Assembly: GCA_036023115.1 (NCBI GenBank)
Contig: JAYKKT010000048.1
Span: forward strand, 6,964,501 to 7,028,500
Direction: 5' to 3'
DNA length: 64,000 bases
Origin: Brasenia schreberi
Lineage: Eukaryota > Streptophyta > Magnoliopsida > Nymphaeales > Cabombaceae
Positions 11,561 through 23,339 of this stretch are shown here, one piece after another. Within the stretch, counting starts at the first letter, position 1, and the number at the start of each line of letters is the position of its first letter. The notes beneath the pieces are model-generated. The model saw only the letters and a list, made by a program, of their open reading frames with translations, did not search any database and was not told the DNA's origin. The position numbers were made by a program, and so were the translations under genes.

Positions 11561-11639
11561 TAGCCAACCCCGTTGGTTATGGGAAAAGGCTTAGTTGTTG
11601 TTGTTGTATTAATGACCCATAACCCCCATGAACCATCAC

Positions 11640-12425
11640 TTTTACCCTCTCTTTTAATTAAAAATGAACATATTAGCATTTTCTACTGGTAAATCAATTG
11701 CTCTCTACATCTATACATTTTTTAATTTTATATACACCACTTTTTTCACATTCAAGTTATATCTTAGCTCTTTCATATTTCTTCTTTAAATGAAGAATTA
11801 CAAGAATAATGTTATAGTACTTCCCAACTTTTCTCACATAGTCAAGCAATAAGTTCCAAAATATCATATTAGTTTCAGATATTGATAAATAGTCAATTTC
11901 ATAAAATATAATTAACAAATTTAATTGCTTTTAAATTGTCACTTGAATCATTTGACATCTACAATAAATTGATCAACATTAACATCACCTTTGCATGTTT
12001 TCTAGTAGGGATGAATCTCTTGCTCATCAAAGAAACTTGAGGGAGCATCTCGTTTTGGTAAGAGAAGTCTCATCGCATCTCTTTTGGTAACAGACGCGGA
12101 GACGGTGTCTCTTAACAAAACGAGATGCTTATCAAGCACGTCTTTTTCTTATGAAGAGAGTAGGGGGAAGGTCTGACAAAGTAATTACTGTTGTGTACTC
12201 GTTGCGATGATGTTGATCAACAACAGAACATACTGATTATGACAGAGGATGACGAACAAAAAAATAAGTGCGAATGGAGGACGTTGATTAGAGAGCAACG
12301 AGTTACTCTATACTCCTTTTCATCTTTTTGACTTGTCAATAGAAGCGCCTCCCTCGGATGCAGCTTACCGGTCCCTTTCACTCAACTAGGGGAGGCTCCT
12401 TCCCAAAAGCGGAGATGAAGCCACC
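11640..12425. other. Intergenic region upstream of ALS3
   Basis: No coding sequence was recognised. It holds a strong 22-bp inverted repeat at 12044-12129 and GAGACG-rich sequence around it. The last 200 bases are likely promoter and 5' UTR of ALS3, but I see no TATA box I would trust. Confidence 0.5.
12044..12129. repeat. Inverted repeat (hairpin) about 420 bp upstream of the ALS3 ATG
   Basis: The arms are AGCATCTCGTTTTGGTAAGA (plus GA) at 12044-12065 and the reverse complement at 12108-12129, with one mismatch in 22. The 42-base spacer contains a further imperfect match (CATCTCTTTTGGTAA). It may be a tiny fold-back element; no target duplication is evident. Confidence 0.8.
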
Positions 12426-12429
12426 AACA

Positions 12430-12474
<45 letters not shown>

Positions 12475-12502
12475 TCCCCCCCCCCCCCACACACACACAC
12501 AG
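12430..12502. repeat. Compound (CT)n-(CA)n-C tract in the ALS3 5' UTR region
   Basis: CT dinucleotides are followed by CA dinucleotides, a C run and another CA run, ending about 48 bases before the ALS3 start codon. CT-rich tracts are common in plant 5' UTRs. Length variation here could affect expression, which is inference only. Confidence 0.9.
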
Positions 12503-12549
12503 TGTCACAGAGTAGGGCGTTGTGATCGAAGACGTAGCCGGAGGCGAAG

Positions 12550-15527
12550 ATGGAGGTGGACGAGTCGGTGTGGATGGATTTTCTGAAGGGGATGGTGAAA
12601 CCGGTGGCGGCGACGGCGGTGGTTCTGATGGCGGTATTGCTGTCCTTCGTGCAGAAACTGGATTTGGAGAAAGAGATGGTGTATTCCATCCTTCGGGCAT
12701 TCGTGCAGCTCTCTATTATTGGCTTCGTCTTGCAGTTCATTTTCACACAGAAGAATAGCGGTTGGATCGTCCTTGCTTACCTCTTCATGGTGACTTTAAC
12801 CCCCCCCCCCCCCCCTCTTATTCTTTTTTGGGTAGTGTTTGTTACCAGGAATCAAGTCCTTTTGTTTATTGTGCTAAAAAATCTGTCGCTTCTCCTTGGT
12901 GTGGTAAATTTTGTACCTGCAGCGATTTTGGGTGTTTCAAATTCTTTTGCTCTTCTGCCTGTTTTATCACTTTATGGAGATTTTACATCATCTCTCTCTC
13001 TCTAGGTTTTACCTAGTGTTCGTTACCTGGAACCCAAAGTTTTGTTGTTTAGTGTGCTCTTCTTGCTGCTGTGGAATTTATACTTGTGGTAATTTTCGGT
13101 GCATGTGGATTCCGAGTTGCTGCCGTTCTAAACTTATCTGTAGTTTGTTGAAGCTTTTCGAATACTTTTCTTATTATGTCCGCTCAATTTGAAGAAGGAA
13201 GAAAAGTAAAACAACAACAACAACTAAGCCTTTTCCCATACTAGATGGAAGGAAGAAAAGTAATATTGGGAAAAATGAAAAGGAGTCTACATTAGCGTGT
13301 TAATTGATTTAAATGAATAGGATATTCATTTAGCCAACTTCATGAACACTTGAACTCACGGATATCAAGTATTATAGACTTATATGAAGATTTTCTTTCT
13401 TTTATGTTAAGGACAGCTTAGATCAGGACTTCTCAAGTATGCTTTGCTTGTCTTCCTATTTGGTTCTGAAACAGACTTGCTTCACATTTAATTTCTCTTA
13501 GGAATAAAATTGTCATAACCCTGAATTTAATCTCTTGAAGATTGTTTATGTATTTCAATAATAGTCATCAGCTCACCTGGGTAAGCTATACAAGTGGGTG
13601 CCACTGCTGGTAGACAAGCTGAACGAACTAGAAAATTACTGTTTGAGGCTTTGAGTTTGTTTTTTTGCGGATTAGAGTTGAACACAAGAATGAACTTTTA
13701 GCGACTTTGAGCTACACGAGCCGATCTGCTATTTAAATCAGAAACTAATTGTAATAATACAAATTCCTGGTAAAAATAAAATTAACTTGCTTACTTAAGT
13801 AAAAAAAGGTTTGGTTTGTTATAAAAGTTCCTTGTGAAAACGGAACCCTTGGCTTTCGTGTAGACATGAAGGTCATCCATGTTGTGTGTGTATACATAAA
13901 TATTGTGTAAACTAAGTTAAATATGCCCATATAAGTTGAGGTGAGCCAAAACCTTCTTGATACCCTGTCTGTGTAGCTATGCTGAAGGGACACGAACAAG
14001 TATCTGAATGAGCTGAACCAAGTAGAACCGCAAGCAACTTGTCTAGCTTCCCAGCTGAGTTCACTCTACCACTGCTTGTTCATGTCCTGTGTGTAAAGCT
14101 ACCGTAGGAACACAAACAAGTTTTGAAAGCTGAACCAAGCGAAACCATGAGCAGATTATCTCGCTTTCCACCTCTATTGAGCAGTATGTAGTGAATTAAC
14201 TTATTAGACAGTTCAAGCTTTATTTTTTTTAGAGAAGGGCTGCTGAAGTATTAGTATAAGGTAGATTCATGATTGCACTTACTGCTCCCGTAAATTAGTA
14301 ACCTTTTCTCCAATATATGTTTTGTAAAATTTTGTACCTTCCTTTCTTTTTCTTTCCAGGTTTCTGTTGCTGGTTATACAGCAGGTCAACGTGCAAAACA
14401 CTTCCCTCGTGGGAAGTATGTGGCTGGGGTGTCAATTTTGGCCGGAACCTCTATAACCATGTTCTTGCTGGTCATCCTGAATGTTTTCCCATTCACACCC
14501 AGATATATAATTCCTGTTGCTGGCATGATGGTCGGTAATGCAATGACTGTAACTGGGGTCACCATGAAGAGGCTTAGAGATGATGTCAAGACTCGAAAGA
14601 ACTTGGTAAACACTGAGCGACCACCACTTCAACATGGTTCCTTTTGAAATTCAATTGAACTTTCTTTGCTTCATGTACAACACAATGGACTCGGCGTAGT
14701 TTATGTTTAATGGACTGCTACTGAATCTAGTGAGTTTAGTTTTTCGTCTTTGGATAAGAGAAACAGTTTTTGAACTCTTCTTTGGTTTCAAGGTAGTAGC
14801 TGAAAAGCCTTCTGATTCCCAGGAAAGGGTAGAAGGATGGAACCTATGGTGCAACATACAATACATTGAAGACGTATGAACATGACGCTTCAACCACGTT
14901 ATTCTGTTCCTCCTCGTAGAAAGAAAAGAACTTAAACAAGAAAAGGAACCAATAGACACTTTCGTAATATGGCAATCAATCTATTCAAAACTTTGACCCT
15001 TAGCACAGGCAGAGGAGTCATAGGAGACAAGACAGTCAAATGAAATTCAATCCATGAACAAGTTTGATCTATGATTGCAGGCTTGCAGCATTGCATAAAG
15101 GTTGTCATACTAGAGGAATCATGACTACAGAAACCATGTTGGTGTTTTGCTTGGTAAACCATTTTAATGTGTCTGCTCAAAATGATCTTAATCCTATAAC
15201 GATCTTGTGCAGGTAGAGACAGCATTGGCTCTTGGTGCAACACCGCGCCAAGCAACAATACAGCAAGTGAAGAGGGCGCTGATCATAGCTCTCTCTCCTG
15301 TGCTCGACAATGCGAAGACAGTGGGGCTCATATCACTTCCTGGCGCAATGACTGGTCTCATTATGGGAGGTGCATCACCTCTGGAAGCCATTCAGTTACA
15401 GATAGTTGTTATGAACATGCTCATTGGGGCATCTACTGTAAGCAGTATCATGTCGACCTATCTATGTTGGCCAGCATTCTTCACCAAGGCTTACCAACTG
15501 CAAACCGAAGTGTTTGCAGCAGAGTAG
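12550..15527 (+). CDS. ALS3: ALS3-type membrane subunit (UPF0014 family), three exons, complete
   Basis: Exon 1 is 12550-12789, exon 2 is 14360-14605 and exon 3 is 15213-15527, all joined in phase 0 by GT-AG introns, giving 266 codons. The order is MEVDESVWMDFLKGMVKPVA; QLSIIGFVLQFIFTQKNSGW; then SVAGYTAGQRAKHFPRGKYV; AGTSITMFLLVILNVFPFTP; GMMVGNAMTVTGVTMKRLRD; then ETALALGATPRQATIQQVKR; DNAKTVGLISLPGAMTGLIM; GGASPLEAIQLQIVVMN; and ending in VFAAE. This is close to Arabidopsis ALS3 (273 aa) and rice STAR2, multi-span membrane proteins that pair with the ABC subunit STAR1. The complex is required for aluminium tolerance and is linked to UDP-glucose transport and phosphate-starvation root growth. 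Length and conserved blocks look intact. Intron 1 contains a 16-base C run at 12800-12815 and a 39-bp RTE tail. A second in-frame Met at 12574 is less likely as the start. Confidence 0.95.
13210..13248 (-). mobile_element. 39-bp RTE 3' tail in ALS3 intron 1
   Basis: It is the reverse complement of the RTE 3' end (ACAACAACAAC to CTAGATGG). It is flanked by perfect 15-bp direct repeats aaggaagaaaagtaa at 13195-13209 and 13249-13263. It lies antisense to ALS3. Confidence 0.9.
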
Positions 15528-15564
15528 AATTGTTGCTTTTGTAACTTTGTATCTTTCTCTTGCT

Positions 15565-15640
15565 TCAGAGGGGGATAGTTCACTGGTAGAGGGTTTACTC
15601 CCTCTGATAGAAGGTCAGGAGTCCAACAGCCGAGTCTAAC
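15565..15640 (+). other. tRNA-like sequence in the ALS3 3' UTR region
   Basis: TAGTTCACTGGTAGAG fits a pol III A box. About 35 bases later GGAGTCCAACAGCC is a poor B box. It does not fold into a convincing tRNA, so a decayed tRNA-derived SINE is the likelier reading. It starts about 40 bases after the ALS3 stop. Confidence 0.3.
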
Positions 15641-15752
15641 TACGTTAGAAGTACACTCTCTGCAACATGGACCAGTAAATTTTCTTTCCGTTTATAGAGA
15701 TGGAATGAATTATCTAGAGTGATTGGATCTTGCTTGTTACTTATGTTTGATC

Positions 15753-18294
15753 ATTGATTTTTGAGGCATGGGTAATAACATTGTCTTTTGTTGTTTTTAG
15801 AAGATTCTTATTATCATTAATTTTTGAGGTATGTTTATAAGAAACAGAGTGGGTTGGAGAAAAAAGAAAAGAGATTGAGGATACAAGTTTTAAATTATGG
15901 TACTCAGGTGAGGAAAAAGGCTCGAAACGGAGTTTGTATTATCATAAATAAGGATTTAAAGGATAGTGTAGTAGACATACAATGATATGATGACTCAATC
16001 ATGACGTTGAAATTGGTATTAGGAGCAAAGGTTTTGAATATAGCTTGTGTTTACACACCCAAAGTAGGACTAGAAGATAGTATAAAGACAACTTTTTGGA
16101 AAAAGTTAGATAAGGTGATTTAAAGAATTTCACAAAGGAAGATTATTTGTTTAGGAGGAGATTTAAATGAACGTCTCGGTAAAGAGACATTAGGATATCA
16201 AGGGATTCATGAAAACTTTGGTTTTGGGGATATAAATGAGGAAGGTACATTTAATTACTTATAAGAGTGACTTATCACAAACAGAAATTGCTTATTTTAT
16301 TTGTAAAAAAAAAGATAGAGCATGTTGTAAAGATTGCAAGGTAATTACATAAGAAAGCTTAACCACCCAACATCAACTTTTAGTTATTGATTTATAAATA
16401 AAAAAAAAAAGAGTGCATCGATCTATTCGGACTAAATGGTGGAACCTCAAAAGCGAAAAAGAAGGTATATTTAAACAGAAAGTCCTTCAAGGAGATGCTT
16501 TAAATTATGTTGGTACACTTGTAATATGATGAACAATATGGCTATACATATTAGGAAAGTGGCGAAAGAGGTGTTAGGTGAATCTAAGGGAGGTAAGTGA
16601 ATCTAAGGGAGGTGTACCAGTACAAAAAGAAGCTTGGTAGTGGAGTAAAGTAGTGCAAAATAAAATTAAGGCATAGAGGGCATGTTACAAATTACATTAT
16701 GATAAGAAAACTAGTGAAACTTTAGAGTCTTATAATAAAGTAAAAAATGAAGCAAAAAAGGCAGTCAGTAAAGCAAAAGCTAAAATTTGAGAGGATTTAT
16801 ATAAAAAAACTCAACTTAAAAGAGGGTGAAAGAGATATTTTTAGGATAGCTAGGGTTAGAAATAAGAAAACTAAAGATCTTAATTCTATTAGATGCATAA
16901 AAAATGAGGATGAAAAAATTCTAGTGGCAAATGATGATATAATAAATAGATGAAAAAACTATTTGTATAAGCTTTTTAATGAAAATAAAGATGATAGTAT
17001 TAGCTTAGGAGAGTTAGTCAAATCATAAAAGTATATAAACCATAATTTCTACCGACGTATTTAAAACAATAAAGTCAAAGAGGCTCTTAAACATATAAAG
17101 GGTGGCAAATCGGTAGGACAAAAAATATTCCTATAAAAGATTGGAAAATTCCAAGAGAAACAAGAATCACTTGGCTCATAAGACTATTTAAAGAAATATG
17201 AAGAAACCAAAAGATATCTAAGGAACGGAGAGCGAGTACACTTATATCCATATATAAGAACAAGGGAGACATTCAAAATTGTGTGAATTATCGGGGTATC
17301 AAGTTAATGAGTCATACTATGAAATTGTGGGAAAGAATTATCGAACATAGGTTAAGACAAGTATCGAGTACAACAGAGAACCAATTTGGATTCATGCCAG
17401 GCAGATCTACTGTTGAAGCGATTCACCTTTTGAGACGTCTTATGAAACATTTTAGAGTAAAAAAGAAAGAACTTCACATGATATTTATTTATCTAAAAAA
17501 AGCTTACGATAGGGTACCGAGGGAGGTTCTTTGGAGAACCTTGAAAAAAAGAGGTATCCCATTGAGATACATAAACCTTATAAGAGACATGTATGATGGT
17601 GCAAAAACATGTGTGAAGACTCATGAAGAAATGACGTTCTTTGAAGTTAATATTGGGTTACATCAAGGATTAATTTTTAAGTCCATACTTATTTATAATG
17701 GTGATTGATGAGTTAACAAAACATATCCAAGATGAAGTACCTTGGTGTATGTTATTTGCATATGACATTGTGTTAATAGAGGAGTCTAAGGAAAAAGTTA
17801 ATAGAAAATTGGAACCATGGTACAATGTCATATGCAAATAGAAAGAAATAAAACATAAATTGTGTGGCACCAATAGAGGATAAAACATATCATTTAAGGT
17901 ATCCAAGATGAAGTACCTTTTAACTTTAATGGTATCACAATGAGGTTATTAGAAATAAATTATGTGGCACCAATAGAGGATAAAATGAGAGAATATCTTT
18001 TGAGGTGATAACATATAGAAAGAAGATCAAAAGAACCAAATGAAAAACTAGATTTTGAAAGTATTAAAAGAGGTAGAGGATGACCACAAAAGTGTTGAAA
18101 GAAACAATAAAGAATTATCTAGCTTATTATGAATTAACTGTTAACATGGCACATGATAGGTCTATGTGGAAACAAAGAATCTATGTAGCCAATCCCGTCT
18201 AGTATGAGAAAAAGCTTAGTTGTTGTTGTTTGTTGTATTGATTTTTGATGTATGTGTAATAACATTGTCTTTTGTTGTTTTTAGAAGATTCTTA
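15753..18294. repeat. 58-bp direct repeats flanking RTE copy B
   Basis: 15753-15810 and 18237-18294 match at all but about four positions (core AATAACATTGTCTTTTGTTG). They bracket RTE copy B. The right repeat starts directly after the (TTG)n tail. The left repeat is separated from the first recognisable RTE base by about 28 bases. A long target duplication is the simplest explanation. Confidence 0.8.
15839..18236 (+). mobile_element. RTE copy B, 5'-truncated and decayed
   Basis: It starts within the endonuclease (the GTGGGTTGGAG block) and runs through the reverse transcriptase. Motif blocks include NQFGFMPGRSTVEAIHLL, an altered motif A (FIYLKKAYDRV) and a motif B that has lost its frame. 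The 3' end is CTTAGTTGTTGTTG. A segment with the VAPIEDK-like block is partly duplicated at 17870-17990. Many stops are present. Confidence 0.85.
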
Positions 18295-19505
18295 AAAAAT
18301 TTAAATTACATTCATATCATTGAAAAGTTAGAATATAAAATACATTCGGTTCGTGCATTTTATCTCTTAATTTTTTTAAAATTGTTGTGTCGTGCATCCA
18401 TACCCATATCGGGCATCCTTGCGATAACCAATACGAGCTCCCTACTTTTGTCGTTTATTTGTCTTTACCTACAACGGCCACAACTATCATATCATCATCA
18501 TGATTATCTGTTGGCTGCCACCTTCGCTACTACCGCCATGCCTTCACACCGGCAACAACTGTTCGTCGCAGCCGTCATTGCTCCACCAACACCAATCAAG
18601 ACTGCTACCATTTTTTATTGTGAACTCACTACGACCACCGATCACTGCCTCTCACTACCTACATTTTACTTCCATTCTCACAGTCCAAAATTCAGTTCTA
18701 GATATTATTCTCTTTCTTCATAATAGTTTGCTGATGTTCTCAGTTAATCCAGATGTTCTCGCAATCCAAAATTCAGTCCATCCAGATAAAGATCTAATTT
18801 TGTAGCAATAAGTTGATCATGGAGAAGTCTTGAGAGGATCATTCGTCACTGGTACTGAACATATGTATAATCTGCAGATATTCTTGTAATGAGAATATCT
18901 ACTACGGGTTTTCCTAACCCCGCTTGCCTTAAAAGAGAAAAGCTTCCGTTTTATTTTTGTGGTCGGAGAGCCCGAAGAGGCCCAGTGGATGTCAGACATT
19001 ATTACATTGAGAAAATTCAAGAAAATAATATTCGAGTCTGATACGATGCAGGAAAGTAAGGGTGATGTCGAAGTCCTTCACCGCATTAATGATTGAATAG
19101 TGAGCTATACAATTTTAACTAGTAGGCCTATTAGTGTATGAGTGGATCTTGTCTGCATTGAATATCTCATATCAAACATGAACCACTAAAGCAAATCATA
19201 ACTATCGATCAAAAGAGATAAGGCTGAGATTGAAAAGCACAAAGGCAAGAACACTTGTATTTTGCAGGTTTACTTGATTCAAAAAGTTTTCTTTTTATAT
19301 AAACTACCCATGGATCTCTTTAGTTGAATGATTGAGTTTATAGACAAGCATCTAAGGCAGAAATATATATATATATATTAAAAAAGTCTAATATGTTTGC
19401 CATGATATGAAAATCTGAACCATCTATCTTAAAAGTAAGATATACTCTTAAGCCCTGCAATCAATCCGGAGCATGCACATATGCACAGATAATTTGGTTA
19501 TTTTG
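18295..19505. other. Intergenic, no gene or element recognised
   Basis: A 167-codon open frame starting at 18220 begins inside the RTE tail and has His/Leu/Pro-rich low-complexity content. I do not treat it as a gene. A short (AT)n tract occurs near 19362-19378. Confidence 0.4.
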
Positions 19506-19517
19506 TTTATTTCAATG

Positions 19518-20033
19518 ATGGAGATGTTACGCGTAGAATTAATTTTGGTTGGTTAAAATGGAGAGGAGCATCGGGTATTCTTTGTGATAAGAAGATACCA
19601 TTAAAGTTAAAAGGTAAATATTATAGAGCAACAATTACACCTACCATGTTTTATGGTTATGAGTGTTGGGCAGTTAATCATCAACATTTACAAAAGATGT
19701 TTGTAACAGAAATGAATATGTTGAGATGGACCAATAGTCATACAAGAAAAGACCGTATACATAATGAGGTTATTAGAAACAAATTAGGAGTAACACCAAT
19801 AGAGGATAAAATGAGAGAATATCGTTTAAGATGGTTTGGAAATATAGAAAGAATATCAAAAGAAGAACTTGTAAGAAGGTATGAAAAACTAAATTTGGAA
19901 AGTATTAAAAGAGGTAGAGGACGACCACAAAAGTGTTGGAAAGAAACAATAATGAATGATCTAGCTTATTGTGAGTTAACTGCTAACATGTGACATGATA
20001 GGGCTGGAAAAGGCATAGTTGTTGTTGTTGTTA
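19518..20033 (+). mobile_element. RTE copy C, short 3' fragment with 12-bp target duplication
   Basis: It contains only the C-terminal RTE part, from the DGDVT-like block through MFYGYECWAVNHQHLQKMF and RPQKCWKETIMNDLAY, to (TTG)n. Direct repeats tttatttcaatg at 19506-19517 and 20034-20045 flank it. About 45 bases just before the tail, including the GAATCCATGTAG block present in other copies, are missing. Confidence 0.9.
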
Positions 20034-20045
20034 TTTATTTCAATG

Positions 20046-20478
20046 TTTCAAAAGTATACGCTTTTGCTTTTAGCAAGTTAAAAAATATATATCAGTGAAG
20101 TACTTACTACACATGATAACAGATAGGTGGCAGATTATCTTATTAGCAATCCAAATTGCAATTACATTTGCAATTTATGAGGGTTACCAATATTTGGAGT
20201 GTCAAGCAGATCCAATCGAGGCCCTTCAAGTGATTACTTAGAAACAAGTGCAAAACCTTTCGGACACCGTAAATATTACTGATAAGATTGTTCATACAAG
20301 AGGGGTGTACACATATCACATATAACATTAAATTAATATAGGTACTTATTTTTGGACTAATAGGGTTCATTTAAAACAAAATTTAGAATTATGGACTTTC
20401 CCACCTAAGGAATTAGAGGTTTTGTATAGAACTAAGTTGCACCATCAATCTCCTCTTTTTTTAACATAATTCATTCCT
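20046..20478. other. Intergenic, no gene seen
   Basis: AT-rich sequence between RTE copy C and the left terminal repeat of the MULE. No recognisable coding content. Confidence 0.4.
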
Positions 20479-20875
20479 GCACACCTCTTTTATTATACAC
20501 ACCCTATTTTTGTTGTTTTTCTCAAAATATCCCTTACGCTTTTCAATAATTATGAAAATATCTTTTATGCCAGCTCCCATTTTCATCAGTTCTTTCAGCC
20601 ATTCTTCACTTCTCGCTTCATTCTAGTCATGTAGTACTCAATCTACAACCATTTTTAACAAAAGAACATCTTGAAATCCATCAAAATAGTAGATTTGTGA
20701 AGAACCAATAAGAGAAAGGGGAAGAAAAAGGAAAATCCGATTTCTTAAGCCAATTCGAAGGGGATTCATTAATTTATCGAGGTATGTTGTTGATTTCGTA
20801 TTATTGTTTCATTTTCATTCATTTTAATCAATTTATTACCTGATTTATTACTGAAAAACCCAAATTTTTCCAGTG

Positions 20876-22290
20876 TCGTACGTTTCGGAGACACACCTGG
20901 GACGCGTCTCTCACTTGAGGGAGACGTGCCTGGGATGCGTCTCTCACAAGTTGATAGCTTGAACCTTATAAATTATTTGTTTCTATACATATATGATTGA
21001 TAGAGCATGAATACAAGGTCATAACATTATTGCTTCATTTAGGAGACTTAATGCAATGTTGTATAGAGGACGCCCTCCATAAACAACAACAAGGAGAAGA
21101 GGAAATTGGCCCTTCATGTTACGAGAAGAATACTTCAATATCAAATACTCATATTAATATTGCAAATAATGAAGATGAGGGATCTCCTAATATGCTGAGA
21201 TTACTGTGGGCAGAGCTTGGCCAGTAATAAAGTAATCTCAGATGTGACATTCAAAGTCTTAAAGACTGTGGGCAAAGCCAAACACTCATATCCCAAACAC
21301 GCTACACTGTGGGCAGAGCCTGGCCAATGAAGATAATAGATGTGAGACCAGAAATTGGGTTGAGATTATATATCGCAGTGGTCTGATTGAACATGAGAAC
21401 TTGCTATATGAGGTGATAGACTATGCATTGCTGACTGTTTTTATCGAACATTAGCACTTAAACACAAACAACTTTCACATGCCATGGGTGAGATGGCAAT
21501 CACACTTCACAATGTCCACAAAATACTTGGTCTTTCAATGCTGGGCTAACTTGTTGCCTTGACACAAGATATGATAGTTAGAAGCAGAAAAAATATTTTG
21601 AGTGATATGTTGAGAATGGGCATCGATGAAGTCATATGTGAGATTAAGTCTCGAGCCGTTAGGTTCAAGGTATTCCGAACTAATTTTTTAAGAACAGCAA
21701 GTAACGAAAATAAAACCATATCAATCAGAGTATACCCTATATCATGATAAGTTTAAAGATAGGGTATGTATAATGCTTGTAAATATATTAGCACATGAAG
21801 TTTGGAGAATTGGTAGTTATGTGTAGGGTGTAGCTATATTAGCATATTTATATTGACACCTAAGGAAGGCATCCTGGATAGAATCACAATAACTTAGTAA
21901 GCATAGTTCTTTGTGTAATGTAGATTAATTGGTAGTCATATAGTTCTGCAAAATATATGGATTATAATGCATACAAGTTGTCATGATATCATGAACGTAT
22001 TCGATGTATAGGTATTGTGGAGTATTATATGTCAGATCATGTATTTCATTAGTTTGGACAACATCAAGTCATCCCGGTAACACCCGATAAGACTCCATTT
22101 CAAAGAGACTTATGAAGCCCCACACGTATAAGGTATATTATGAGTTACTTGACGGGACTTTAGAAGCTCAACGCTCACATTGTTTTGAGTTTGAGCATTT
22201 TGCAGTCCCGCCACTTTACCCATACGAGTATGACGAGGTGTATATTGAGGGTACATTTAGAGGACACATCAATTTATTTTGAGAAATTTT
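20876..22290 (+). pseudogene. Plant mobile domain (PMD) protein relic
   Basis: Reading across frames from about 21330: YRSGLIEHENLLYEVIDYAL, then FIEH, TNNFHM, GEMAITLHNVHKILGLSMLG, then LRMGIDEVICEIKSRAVRFK and, near 21835, VAILAYLY and HLRKAS. This order (LI.ALVERW, then T.TFH.P.GEMT.TL.DV..LLGL, then an AYLYR-L block) is the PMD signature of MAIN/MAIL-related and MULE-borne genes. At the N-terminus, GTRLSLEGDVPGMRLSQVDS reflects a 33-36-base repeat. Near 22150, YKVYYELLDGTLEAQRSHCF, then PPLYPYEY, looks like the C-terminal part. Stops and frame breaks show it is inactive. An imperfect repeat (CTGTGGGCAGAGC-like) occurs three times between 21200 and 21330. Confidence 0.65.
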
Positions 22291-23339
22291 AATAGTCAGG
22301 TACATGTTTGTCCTACTCTAGTTAGGCAATGTTATATATACATGCATGTAAATTAATCATTGTTTCTATATTAGTAGCAACCTTGTACATGTTTTGTTTA
22401 ACCTCATATACTAACTTTTTTCTGTTGAATTTCTTATACCAACGTATGAGTGCGATAAGTGAGACTTATAGCAGCTTCAATAAATTTAGAGTTTTTGTCA
22501 CGGTCGTTGTCGGTTGACCCTATGTGTAATAGGACAGGGCCCATCTCTCATGTATGCAATATGTCAAATAGCAGTATCTACACTATCATTATCTACAAAA
22601 ATTTGTATATCACGCCTATATGTCACCTCTTTTAAGCACTCAATGTACCACCACTCCTCTTCCTTTCTTGCAAGTGTATCAATGATTCTATACCCATAAT
22701 TTTCATGTCCAATAATATGTACTCAAACATCTACAAAGACGCCCATAAAAAGTGGTATCGTCATCTCATATGTCAGTTTTAAGTCAAATTGCTTGGAAAT
22801 GTTTTTGTTAATAGTTGAGACGATCACTTCATAAAGAGAAACGACTCAACCTAGGAGATGAATCGTGTCCTCTGCCTACTTCTCCATTAGGCAGCCCTAT
22901 ATACATGCTCTCAAGTTGACATGTCCCGACTCATAAATTGGTTAGATGGTGTTCATTTAAGGCGATGAATTGGTAGTTCCTTTAAGATAGTACACTTAGT
23001 TTTTAACTGTTCATCCAATATCTTTACAAATTTGTCACGCTATTGATGATTTCATAACTTCCTGGAAACAGTCTCCATACATATCCATGCATCCTCTTTT
23101 AACTAACCGGCAATATATGAGGTATCCTCCTCCATGTCTACCCTCTTTATTTAAGGAGAGTAGAGCAGATAATTTCCTCCACTTTAACTCCATTATATTT
23201 ATTACTCCTTCTAGCTGCTTTCATCTAATAAGTAGACTACCTTACTCCAACTTATATCAAACGCACTTGTTATTTCTTTATTCTTTGTTAACTTTACAAT
23301 AAATACTTAATGTTTTTTGCTATATATCATCTATAAAAA

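Larger units (their letters stand above)
8484..11616 (+). mobile_element. RTE-clade non-LTR retrotransposon, near full-length copy A
   Basis: This copy has a 5' leader with two stem-loops (8544-8653), an endonuclease, a reverse transcriptase and a C-terminal region. It ends with a TATGGGAAAAGGCTTAG block and (TTG)n at about 11590-11616. It is the most complete element inside the window. Compared with the copy starting near 62610, the first roughly 90 bases of the leader are missing. Stops and frameshifts between segments show it is dead. Confidence 0.9.

Noticed and set aside
12522..12758. 78-residue Gly/Asp-rich frame overlapping ALS3 exon 1
   Set aside because: Out-of-frame shadow of the GC-rich start of ALS3.
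15565..15640. A functional tRNA gene
   Set aside because: The A box is good but the B box is poor and no cloverleaf forms; a SINE relic is more likely.
18220..18723. 167-residue open frame
   Set aside because: It starts inside an RTE tail, has low-complexity composition and matches no family I recognise.
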